Part shown: piece by piece, positions 1-4,685 of the stretch
How the letters are laid out: the number at the start of each line of letters is the position of its first letter
Position numbering within the stretch: position 1 is the first letter of the stretch
Assembly: GCA_023397045.1 (NCBI GenBank)
Contig: JAEWUR010000311.1
Location: forward strand, 1 to 6,560
DNA from: Planctomycetota bacterium
Lineage (GTDB): Bacteria; Planctomycetota; Planctomycetia; Pirellulales; Thermoguttaceae
DNA: 6,560 nt
Reading direction: 5' to 3'
Notes under the pieces: model-generated
What the model saw: only the letters and a program-made list of their open reading frames with translations
Database searches by the model: none
Told to the model about the DNA's origin: nothing
Position numbers and translations under genes: made by a program

Positions 1-312
1 CGGCGCGTCGGCCTCGCGATGGCCGATCACTACAACAAGCAGATCACGGCCAAGAGGCCGCAAGATCGATTGCGCCAGTTGATCGAAACGCTGGCGGCCG
101 AGGGCTGCCTGATCGAGGCCGTCGAAGGGCCGCAAGGTCAGTTGACGCTTCTCCGTCGAAGCTGCCCGTTCATCAGCATGGTTGACGAACACCGGCACGT
201 CTGCGCGATCGACCGCGACGTCCTGAGCAAAGTCGTGGGCCGGCCGGTCCGCAAGGTGTCGTGTCGCCACGAGGGCGCCCCGTGCTGCTCGTTCGAAATC
301 GCCGACGGGTGA
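1..312 (+). CDS. SufR-like Cys-rich transcriptional regulator, C-terminal part (5' end outside window)
   Basis: The frame is open from base 1, so the real start lies upstream; the ATG at 19 is probably internal. The 103 visible residues carry six cysteines: C36, C55, C68, C88, C95 and C96. Four of them sit in a pattern of C-P-F at 55, x12 to C68, x19 to C88 in SCRHEGAPCC, then C95/C96 and SFEI. This resembles the C-terminal ligand-binding part of SufR-type DeoR/ArsR-like regulators, where cysteines hold an Fe-S cluster and repress the suf (Fe-S assembly) operon. In that family an N-terminal winged helix-turn-helix binds DNA; it would lie before the window. Family membership is inferred from the Cys spacing and the G-x-P-V context. 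The target genes are not visible here, and another metal-sensing or redox-sensing regulator is possible. The stop is TGA at 310-312. Confidence 0.6.
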   Translation, partial: RRVGLAMADHYNKQITAKRPQDRLRQLIETLAAEGCLIEAVEGPQGQLTLLRRSCPFISMVDEHRHVCAIDRDVLSKVVGRPVRKVSCRHEGAPCCSFEIADG

Positions 313-354
313 AATCGCTGACCACCGACAGGTTTTGCGATCGGCCGATTCGCT

Positions 355-377
355 AAACGCTTGCGCCGCTAGCGTTT
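355..377 (+). terminator. Stem-loop after the regulator gene, possible terminator
   Basis: AAACGCT (355-361) pairs perfectly with AGCGTTT (371-377) around a 9-nt loop, 43 nt after the stop of the upstream gene. Only three T residues end the right arm, so it is a weak intrinsic terminator at best. It could equally be a dispersed palindromic repeat. Confidence 0.4.
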
Positions 378-387
378 CCGTGGCATG

Positions 388-416
388 TTGCCAGTTCGGC
401 CGACAATCTCTATGAT
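388..416 (+). promoter_or_regulatory. Predicted sigma70-type promoter of dnaB
   Basis: The -35 box TTGCCA (388-393, 5 of 6 to consensus) and the -10 box TATGAT (411-416, 5 of 6) are separated by 17 nt. Transcription would start near 423, giving dnaB a leader of about 130 nt that contains the whole 54-bp palindromic repeat. It is the best promoter-like match I saw in the window and lies between two same-strand genes, after a stem-loop, so dnaB is probably its own transcription unit. No experimental support is available. Confidence 0.6.
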
Positions 417-448
417 GCAGCCATAGTGTCCGTGGCTTGGCCAACTCG

Positions 449-502
449 TCCCCTCTCCCTCGACCCACCTGGGTGGGTGCCCCGGAGGGCTAGGGTGAGG
501 GC
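449..502 (+). repeat. 54-bp dispersed palindromic repeat, copy 1 (dnaB leader)
   Basis: The element starts TCCCCTCTCCC and ends GGTGAGGGC. The outer CCCTC/GAGGG ends can pair, and an inner hairpin ACCCAC (463-468) / GTGGGT (473-478) has a 4-nt loop. A second copy of exactly the same length lies at 2000-2053 in the same orientation; 41 of 54 positions match by my alignment. The ends are nearly identical while the centre differs, yet each centre keeps its own base-paired stem. That suggests selection on, or inheritance of, RNA/DNA secondary structure rather than sequence. Elements with CCCTCTCC...GGTGAGGG ends are common between genes in several bacterial groups; I cannot name the family. Confidence 0.75.
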
Positions 503-555
503 GGTCGTCTCCGTGTTCGGCCGTCGATTGTGTTTCATCTTCATCATTATAGGCT

Positions 556-1986
556 ATGTCTACCGTTTATCGCACCGATCCGGGCCGGCAGTCCGCCCGG
601 GTAAGCTCCGAAATCCTCGACCGGCTGCCGCCGCATAATCTCGACGCCGAAAAAGGCGTCCTGGGAAGCATCCTGCTCGATCCGAACCTGGGCGACGATG
701 TCGCGCTGGTCGTTCGGCCGGACGATTTCTATGCGGACGCCAACCAGAAACTCTTCGGCCACCTGATGGCGATGCATGACGAGGGCATTCGCGTCGACGC
801 CATGCTGCTGCTCGAACGGCTTCGCACGACCGGCGATCTCGAACAGGTTGGCGGCCCGGCCTATATCGCCGAACTGCTCCAATGCGTCCCGCACGCCGCG
901 AACGCGGTCTACTATGCCGAAATCGTTCGCGACAAGGCCACGCTGCGGTCGCTGATCCACGCCAGCACCGAAATCCTTCGCGACGCCTATGAGCCGACGC
1001 TCGAAACGCGCGACATGGTCAATCGGGCGGAGGAAAAAATCTTCGCCGTCCACGACCAGCGCAGCACGGCCCAGGTGACGAACATCCACGACCTGCTTGT
1101 CGAGGCGTTCGACCGCATCGACGCGCGATTGGAGAAAGGCGAAGGCGTCGGCGTGCCCACCGGCTTCCAGGACCTCGATAATCTGACCGGCGGATTGCAC
1201 GATTCCGAGTTCATCGTGCTGGCCGCCCGGCCTAGCATGGGCAAGACCGCGCTGGCCACCAACATCGCCGAGTACGTGGCGATCGAGGCCAACGTGCCGA
1301 CGCTGTTCGTGAGCCTCGAAATGGCCAAACTCGAACTGGCCCAGCGTATGCTCTGCTCGCAGGGACGCATCGATGCCAACAAATTCCGCAGCGGCTTCCT
1401 GTCGAAGGAAGACCGGTCGAAGCTGGTCGAGGCCTCGGCCAAACTGGGCAAGGCGCCGATGTATATCGACGACACGCCCGCGCGAACCTGCACCGAAATC
1501 GCGGCCTGTGCGCGTCGGCTGCGCCGCAAGGACAACCTCGGGCTGATCGTGATCGACTATTTGCAGTTGATCCAGCCCGACGACCCGCGCGACCCGCGTC
1601 AGGAGCAGGTGGCGAAGATGGCGCGGCGGTTGAAGGCGATCGCTCGCGAGTTGAAGATCCCGGTGCTTTGTTTGGCGCAGTTGAATCGTCAGGCCGACGC
1701 CGGCAAGGAAGGCCACCGGCCGCGATTGAGCCAGTTGCGCGAGTCGGGCGCGATCGAGCAGGACGCCGACGTCGTGATGTTCGTCCATCGCGAGGAGTAC
1801 TATTGCAACAGCCGCGAGGAAGCCCAAGAAAAAGGCCTCTGCGGCCAGGCCGACCTGATTATCGCCAAGCAGCGCAACGGCCCGACCGGCGACATCAAAC
1901 TCGCGTGGTTCGACAAGTACACCCGATTTGAAAACCTCTCCCAAAAGCCCTACGAAGAGTTCGGCGATTACCAAGAAGATTTTTGA
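556..1986 (+). CDS. dnaB: Replicative DNA helicase DnaB
   Basis: A 476-aa hexameric 5'-3' helicase that unwinds the replication fork and contacts primase; it acts in the cytoplasm at the nucleoid. The N-terminal domain begins with LPPHNLDAEKGVLGSIL (residues 24-40), and a linker region follows to about 195. The RecA-like motor domain has Walker A ARPSMGKT (224-231), the catalytic glutamate E255 in SLEM, Walker B with D334 in LIVIDYLQLI, the DNA-binding/sensor segment LSQLRESGAIEQDADVVMF (391-409), and K438/R440 in KQRNGPTG as the arginine-finger region. Length is normal for DnaB, and there is no intein in the P-loop or other motifs, sites often invaded in this protein. An in-frame TAG at 550-552 makes ATG 556 the first possible start. 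There is no good Shine-Dalgarno (AGG at 551-553 is too close). It is flanked by two copies of a 54-bp repeat, and no operon partner is visible. Confidence 0.97.
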   Translation: MSTVYRTDPGRQSARVSSEILDRLPPHNLDAEKGVLGSILLDPNLGDDVALVVRPDDFYADANQKLFGHLMAMHDEGIRVDAMLLLERLRTTGDLEQVGGPAYIAELLQCVPHAANAVYYAEIVRDKATLRSLIHASTEILRDAYEPTLETRDMVNRAEEKIFAVHDQRSTAQVTNIHDLLVEAFDRIDARLEKGEGVGVPTGFQDLDNLTGGLHDSEFIVLAARPSMGKTALATNIAEYVAIEANVPTLFVSLEMAKLELAQRMLCSQGRIDANKFRSGFLSKEDRSKLVEASAKLGKAPMYIDDTPARTCTEIAACARRLRRKDNLGLIVIDYLQLIQPDDPRDPRQEQVAKMARRLKAIARELKIPVLCLAQLNRQADAGKEGHRPRLSQLRESGAIEQDADVVMFVHREEYYCNSREEAQEKGLCGQADLIIAKQRNGPTGDIKLAWFDKYTRFENLSQKPYEEFGDYQEDF

Positions 1987-1999
1987 TCCTCCCCGCCAG

Positions 2000-2058
2000 T
2001 CCCCTCTCCCACGACCAACCTTCGGTCGATGCCCGGAGAGTTATGGTGAGGGCTTTTT
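2000..2058 (+). terminator. 54-bp palindromic repeat copy 2 plus T-run, likely dnaB terminator
   Basis: Starting 14 nt after the dnaB stop, this copy (2000-2053) pairs CGACC (2012-2016) with GGTCG (2024-2028) inside and CCCTC with GAGGG outside. It is followed at once by TTTTT (2054-2058). Hairpin plus T-run is the form of a Rho-independent terminator. It is related to the repeat at 449-502, which has no such T-run. That it works as a terminator is inferred from structure and position only. Confidence 0.55.
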
Positions 2059-2114
2059 CAATCAGAATCGAAGTGTTCATGGATCGTCCACCACCCCCTT
2101 GTCGCCCCATCGAC

Positions 2115-2143
2115 TTGCAGTTCATTTAGGGGTGGGGTACGAT
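2115..2143 (+). promoter_or_regulatory. Possible promoter of the toxin-antitoxin operon
   Basis: TTGCAG (2115-2120) and TACGAT (2138-2143) are 17 nt apart; each matches 4 of 6 consensus positions. The implied start near 2150 falls inside the ribosome binding site of the antitoxin (GAGAGAGG, 2147-2154), which would make a very short leader, so the assignment is uncertain. An imperfect inverted repeat (CCACCCCCT at 2091-2099, AGGGGTGG at 2128-2135) spans the site and could be an operator. Confidence 0.3.
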
Positions 2144-2160
2144 AGTGAGAGAGGTGTGAT

Positions 2161-2403
2161 ATGACTTATCGAACCAGAGCAGTTTATCGTGGCGGGGCGT
2201 TCGTGCCGGAGACACGGTGTGATCTGCCCGAGGAGTCCGAGGTCGATCTGTTGGTCGAGGGCCCCGCGGTGGTTTCCCCGACCGTGACCGATCCCGAGCA
2301 GCGAGCCCGCATCTTGCGGCAAATGACCGAACGGATGAAGCGAAATCCTCTGCCCGTCGAGGCTCCTCGATTCACTCGGGACGAGTTGCATGAACGCCGT
2401 TGA
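2161..2403 (+). CDS. Antitoxin, DUF104 / AF2212-like (VapB role)
   Basis: An 80-aa protein. Residues 4-33 (RTRAVYRGGAFVPETRCDLP, then a segment ending VDLLVEG) show the signature of the DUF104/AF2212-like family: a Y-x-x-G-x-F/L-x-P core followed by a small beta-type domain. Members are antitoxins encoded before PIN-domain toxins. The charged C-terminal tail (about 45-80, ending DELHERR) is the part expected to fold onto and inhibit the toxin. A good Shine-Dalgarno, GAGAGAGG (2147-2154), lies 6 nt before the ATG. Its last 14 nt overlap the start of the toxin gene, which points to translational coupling. Autoregulation with the toxin is typical of such pairs but not shown here. Confidence 0.82.
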   Translation: MTYRTRAVYRGGAFVPETRCDLPEESEVDLLVEGPAVVSPTVTDPEQRARILRQMTERMKRNPLPVEAPRFTRDELHERR

Positions 2404-2803
2404 CACCAACGTTCTGATCTACGTTCATGATCCGCGAGACCTTCGGAAGCAAGCTATTGCAGCATCGTTGATCGAGTCTTTGCCGGACGTCGCATTGCCT
2501 TGGCAGGTTGCGTGCGAATACATCTCGGTTAGCCGAAAATTGGAGCCTTTCGGTTACAGCAGGGAGCAAGCCTGGGCCGACATTCGTGCGATGCGTTCGG
2601 TTTGGGCGTCGATTCTCCCGGCCTGGGAAGTCATGGATCGCGCACAGGTTTTGTTGAACCGATACAGCCTGTCGTATTGGGACGCGATGATTTTGGCCGC
2701 ATGTCTCGAAAGCGGAGTCACACGGTTTTTTTCGGAAGACTTCGGCGGACACGACCGAATCGACACGCTCGAAATCGTGAATCCATTTGTTTCGAGCTAT
2801 TGA
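2390..2803 (+). CDS. vapC: PIN-domain ribonuclease toxin, VapC-like
   Basis: A 137-aa PIN-domain protein of usual VapC length. The four acidic residues that bind Mg2+/Mn2+ are all present: D5 in VDTNVLIY, E43 in ACEYI, D98 in YWDAMILAA and D117 in FFSEDF. The C-terminal LEIVNPF is a usual final strand. VapC toxins cut tRNA or rRNA when freed from their antitoxin and slow growth; the target of this one cannot be told from sequence. ATG 2390 lies inside the upstream antitoxin gene (14-nt overlap), with weak GGGA/GAG ribosome-binding sequence before it, which fits coupled translation. All catalytic residues are intact, so the toxin should be active. The symbol names the family rather than an orthologue. 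Confidence 0.88.
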   Translation: MNAVDTNVLIYVHDPRDLRKQAIAASLIESLPDVALPWQVACEYISVSRKLEPFGYSREQAWADIRAMRSVWASILPAWEVMDRAQVLLNRYSLSYWDAMILAACLESGVTRFFSEDFGGHDRIDTLEIVNPFVSSY

Positions 2804-2904
2804 ACCGTGGAAAAAGCGAAGGTTTGTTGAAAGAAGGAGGCCGAAGCCCCCGACCCCGTTTTGCTGTTTCCCGAGGAGCCGTGAATCAAATCCCAAGTAA
2901 ATCA

Positions 2905-2923
2905 ATGGTTCCTGGCGCCGTTT
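2905..2923. repeat. Short dispersed repeat (ATGGTTCCTG core), copy A
   Basis: The sequence ATGGTTCCTGGCGCCGTTT shares the ATGGTTCCTG core and the following C-rich/T-run layout with copies at 3327-3355 and 4036-4061. It is the most diverged of the three. It lies in the 160-nt gap (2804-2963) between the toxin gene and the end of the convergent minus-strand gene, where I see no gene and no clear terminator. Confidence 0.5.
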
Positions 2924-2963
2924 ACCCCTCTTTTTCAGGCAGCGCCTTTCGTCAACTGTCTTT

Positions 2964-3173
2964 TCACTCCCGAGGATGACGCCAGTTTGTCCAGTAGATG
3001 ATGATTCCGGTGACGGAAAGCGGCACCACACCAACCAGCAGCCAGGAAGGATCTTCGACAGCAATTGGGCGTCCATTGATCTGTGTTGTGAACGCTAGCA
3101 ACAACCAAAATGCTCCAAATGTGCCAGTAAATGCACCAACAATGCCAAGTAGGCGAGACACCCAAGGGTTCAT
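2964..3173 (-). CDS. Small membrane protein with two predicted helices, unknown function
   Basis: A 69-aa protein I do not recognise. Two hydrophobic stretches are visible: about residues 7-30 (RLLGIVGAFTGTFGAFWLLL) and 43-61 (SWLLVGVVPLSVTGIIIYW). A polar loop (TTQINGRPIAVED) joins them, and a short basic tail WRHPRE follows. This suggests an inner-membrane hairpin protein. Support for a real gene is better than its length implies: AAAAGG sits 7 nt before the start and a promoter-like pair lies just upstream. A competing minus-strand frame (2935-3165) has no such signals and a less membrane-like product. The gene converges on the toxin gene and diverges from the Toprim-like gene. No functional link to either can be shown. 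Confidence 0.6.
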   Translation of the reverse strand: MNPWVSRLLGIVGAFTGTFGAFWLLLAFTTQINGRPIAVEDPSWLLVGVVPLSVTGIIIYWTNWRHPRE

Positions 3174-3180
3174 CTTGAAA

Positions 3181-3186
3181 CCTTTT
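3181..3186 (-). promoter_or_regulatory. Ribosome binding site of the small membrane-protein gene
   Basis: On the minus strand AAAAGG lies 7 nt before the ATG at 3173-3171. This choice of start and frame sets it apart from the overlapping 76-aa frame that begins at 3165. Confidence 0.6.
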
Positions 3187-3214
3187 CTTGTGGCTGCACG
3201 AATCTACAAGGCTC

Positions 3215-3242
3215 AGTGTACAACCGATTACTGCTCAGTCAA
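3215..3242 (-). promoter_or_regulatory. Predicted promoter of the small membrane-protein gene
   Basis: On the minus strand TTGACT (3242-3237, 5 of 6) and TACACT (3220-3215, 4 of 6) are separated by 16 nt. Transcription would begin near 3208, giving a leader of about 35 nt that contains the AAAAGG ribosome binding site. The correct order of promoter, ribosome binding site and start supports the gene call. Confidence 0.5.
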
Positions 3243-3326
3243 GCAGGGGATGACGGGCGAGGGAGAGCCGTTAGGAACCGTTGCAACGTGGCTGCTCTTG
3301 CAGGAGGTCATTTTCGCGAAGTTCGC

Positions 3327-3355
3327 CGAATTGATGGTTCCTGTCGCCTTTTTTT
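3327..3355. repeat. Short dispersed repeat (CGAATTGATGGTTCCTG core), copy B
   Basis: CGAATTGATGGTTCCTG (3327-3343) is identical over 17 bp to 4036-4052; here it continues TCGCC and a run of seven T. Read on the minus strand it is a run of A, then GGCGACAGGAACC. This recalls REP-like sequences of the A-rich/GGTGTCAGGAACC type that I associate with IS200-like (RAYT) transposases, though no transposase is present. It sits just before the Toprim-like gene. The T-run could also terminate transcription coming from the left. Confidence 0.65.
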
Positions 3356-3373
3356 AACTTTGGGGTCCGCTCG

Positions 3374-3970
3374 ATGGCTGATTGCGTGGCCGATTTGATC
3401 GAAGCTTGGTTTGCCGACCATGACGACGGAGAATTCGTGTGCGGCATCGCATCGCACCCATACTCTGTTCTCGGGCAGGGTAACGAGGGATGCGTCATCT
3501 TTACTGCCAAGCCGCACATTGTTTCGAGAGTGATCGAGGAGTCGGAGGCCGGCGGCGAATTGGGTATGATTGGTCGATGTGGGCTTCCAAGTCGAGAAGA
3601 TCTTGGCTGGATCAGCCGGGTCGTCGGCAGGCGCAGACTGCTGTTTCTCGGCGATATGGACCCGGTCGATTTGATGGTGTTCGCGTGGCTCCGCGCCCTG
3701 CTTCATCCAAAACCCGTGACGCACATCGGCGTGAACGATTCGTTTCTGGAAAAACGTGAAGCTCCCTCGATACGAATTTTTTCTATGCCATGTGCGCCGT
3801 CGGAACAGCAATCTCTTGGTCTACTAAAGAAAGTCCTTCCAGACCTCGGCGAAATTGTGGGGCGCAATTGCGCTAGCATGTTGGATCAAGGAATCAAGAT
3901 TGAACTGGATGGGTTTGAAGGTGGTCAGATGATGAAGGCACTGATCGTCCAATGTCGCCGCCCGGCATGA
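3374..3970 (+). CDS. Orphan protein with possible Toprim domain (Spo11/TopoVI-A/JetD-like), otherwise unknown
   Basis: A 198-aa protein that I do not recognise as a named family. The motif order suggests a Toprim fold of the type IIB topoisomerase class: an acidic strand GNEGCVIF (36-43, E38); MIGRCGLPSREDLGWI (65-80), like the G-x-P-x-x-R segment of TopoVI-A; then LLFLGDMDPVDLMVFAWLR (89-107), whose D94-x-D96-P matches the metal-binding DxD(P). HIGVND (117-122) and MLDQGIKIEL (169-178) resemble later TopoVI-A segments. About 56 residues separate E38 from D94. The winged-helix domain with the catalytic tyrosine is absent, so strand cleavage like a topoisomerase is unlikely; a nuclease or a degenerate relative is possible. 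ATG 3374 is the first start after an in-frame TGA (3332-3334), with weak GGGG 8 nt upstream. Homology is inferred by eye only. The frame itself is well supported by length and globular composition. Confidence 0.6.
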   Translation: MADCVADLIEAWFADHDDGEFVCGIASHPYSVLGQGNEGCVIFTAKPHIVSRVIEESEAGGELGMIGRCGLPSREDLGWISRVVGRRRLLFLGDMDPVDLMVFAWLRALLHPKPVTHIGVNDSFLEKREAPSIRIFSMPCAPSEQQSLGLLKKVLPDLGEIVGRNCASMLDQGIKIELDGFEGGQMMKALIVQCRRPA

Positions 3971-3982
3971 CGAACATCAGCC

Positions 3983-4105
3983 ATGACGGCGGTTTTTCTC
4001 GACACCGTCGGCCTGCTCGCTATCTGGGACACCGGCGAATTGATGGTTCCTGACAGCTTTTCTCGCCCTTTCAGAAAGAAACGAACCGCGAATGAACGGC
4101 AATGA
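3983..4105 (+). pseudogene. Remnant of a second vapC-like PIN toxin gene (first ~16 codons)
   Basis: Starting 12 nt after the preceding stop, the frame reads MTAVFLDTVGLLAIWD. This is the first strand and helix of a PIN domain, including the first catalytic aspartate (D7). After D16 (codon ending 4030) the similarity stops, and the frame enters the repeat that starts at 4036, ending at TGA 4103-4105 after 40 codons. The other three acidic residues and about 110 residues are missing, so no toxin can be made. I infer truncation by insertion of, or recombination at, the repeat. No antitoxin gene is visible directly before it; the Toprim-like gene occupies that place. Confidence 0.55.
4036..4061. 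repeat. Short dispersed repeat (CGAATTGATGGTTCCTG core), copy C
   Basis: CGAATTGATGGTTCCTG (4036-4052) is identical to 3327-3343 and is followed by ACAGCTTTT. It begins where similarity to PIN proteins ends in the remnant at 3983, so its left edge looks like an insertion or recombination boundary. Copies B and C are direct repeats 709 bp apart and enclose the Toprim-like gene. Confidence 0.65.
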
Positions 4106-4142
4106 ACGCGAATGGTTTTTGGAATTCGCGTGCATTCGTGGT
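4088..4142. repeat. CGAATGAAC-type short repeats with inverted arm
   Basis: GCGAATGAACG (4088-4098), GCAATGAACG (4099-4108) and CGAATGG (4109-4115) form a decaying tandem series. ATTCGCGT (4124-4131) then pairs with ACGCGAAT (4106-4113), and the pairing continues after one mismatch with CATT (4133-4136). The right side, GCATTCGTGGT, is again the same unit read on the other strand. It is probably an inactive palindromic element; no protein is encoded. Confidence 0.5.
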
Positions 4143-4259
4143 GAACGGCAAACTACCGACGATCCCCCGGCAGTTGAAGAAAAAGTAGAATGCCCTCTTC
4201 GTTGACACTGTAGCAACATGATTGGGTGAATTGGGGTCGTTTTGCAGAAAGGATCACGA

Positions 4260-4376
4260 AAACACGAAATTGCGAAAGCACGAAAGGCAAGCCGCACCTG
4301 TGCCGATCCCCGACAACGGTTTGCCTACCGGAGTTCCTGCTTTTTCGTGGTTTCGTCCTTTCGGAATTTCGTGTTT
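4260..4376. repeat. 26-bp inverted repeat with 65-nt centre, MITE-like hairpin
   Basis: Arm 4260-4285 (AAACACGAAATT, then CGAAAG and ACGAAA separated by single bases) pairs with 4351-4376. By my count 24 of 26 pairs are correct, with mismatches at 4272/4364 and 4279/4357. The loop is 65 nt. Each arm is built of repeated ACGAAA-like units, which gives an internally repetitive look. No transposase is present. It could be a miniature mobile element or a very stable RNA hairpin when transcribed. Confidence 0.75.
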
Positions 4377-4424
4377 GTCCAATGTTGATGCTATTGACCT
4401 TTGCACAGCCAATGAACCTAGCAC

Positions 4425-4490
4425 GTAGGGTCCGCCTCGCGGACCATGAAGATCCCAAAATGCCGCAATGGTCCGCGAGGCGGACCCTAC
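4425..4490. repeat. Perfect 23-bp inverted repeat with self-palindromic arms (REPIN-like)
   Basis: The arms 4425-4447 and 4468-4490 are exact reverse complements around a 20-nt spacer. Each arm is itself a hairpin: GGTCCGC / GCGGACC with a 3-nt loop (CTC at 4436-4438 in the left arm, GAG at 4477-4479 in the right). Two REP-like hairpins in inverted orientation are the layout of a REPIN, the form moved by REP-associated tyrosine (RAYT) transposases. The perfect match of the arms suggests recent arrival or ongoing selection. No transposase lies in the window. Confidence 0.8.
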
Positions 4491-4660
4491 CCAGGTTGCG
4501 GCCCAGCCTTTCCGCAAACAGAAACCAAGTAGGACGGGAAAAGGCACCGGGAACCAGAAGCAACGCCGGACGGACTCGTCACGGCTCTCCCTTCTTCGCT
4601 ATCTTCACCCTTCTTTGTGTTCTGTGTAACGGGATCGACCGTTACCGCTGCCATAAGGTC

Positions 4661-4685
4661 GAGTGTTGTTAAATCCATAACACTC
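4661..4685. promoter_or_regulatory. Stem-loop upstream of the TonB-dependent receptor
   Basis: GAGTGTT (4661-4667) pairs perfectly with AACACTC (4679-4685) around an 11-nt A/T-rich loop, about 120 nt before the receptor start. It may be an operator or a leader hairpin. It lacks a T-run, so it is a poor terminator. No convincing promoter was found next to it. Confidence 0.3.

Noticed and set aside
528..550. Promoter-like TTGTGT / CATTAT directly before dnaB
   Set aside because: The spacing is only 11 nt, far from 16-18, and the boxes match poorly; the pair at 388-416 is much better.
426..638. Plus-strand 70-aa frame upstream of and overlapping dnaB
   Set aside because: It is made of the 54-bp repeat and the out-of-frame start of dnaB; no ribosome binding site was seen.
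1220..1800. Possible intein or split in dnaB
   Set aside because: Walker A, Walker B and the later helicase motifs are continuous at normal spacing and the total length is normal.
547..1974. Long minus-strand open frame (475 aa) opposite dnaB
   Set aside because: It is the antisense shadow of dnaB caused by GC-rich codons. Its product is rich in Arg/Val/His/Gln with no domain, and all helicase motifs are on the plus strand.
2372..3076. Minus-strand 234-aa frame covering the toxin gene
   Set aside because: It overlaps an intact PIN toxin with all four acidic residues and also the small membrane-protein gene, and its product has no recognisable features.
2935..3165. Alternative minus-strand 76-aa frame
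   Set aside because: It overlaps the 69-aa membrane-protein frame, but AAAAGG is correctly spaced only for the 3173 start, and its product (Trp/Cys/His-rich) is not coherent.
3308..3811. Minus-strand 167-aa frame over the Toprim-like gene
   Set aside because: It runs through repeat copy B and has a basic, low-information product; the plus-strand frame is longer and looks globular.
4088..4490. CRISPR array
   Set aside because: The repeats are palindromes of different sequence with no regular unit and spacer of constant length, and no cas genes are present.
4153..4672. Several frames of 68-148 aa on both strands in the repeat cluster
   Set aside because: They consist of inverted-repeat sequence, so each strand gives mirror-like peptides. 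None has a ribosome binding site or domain.
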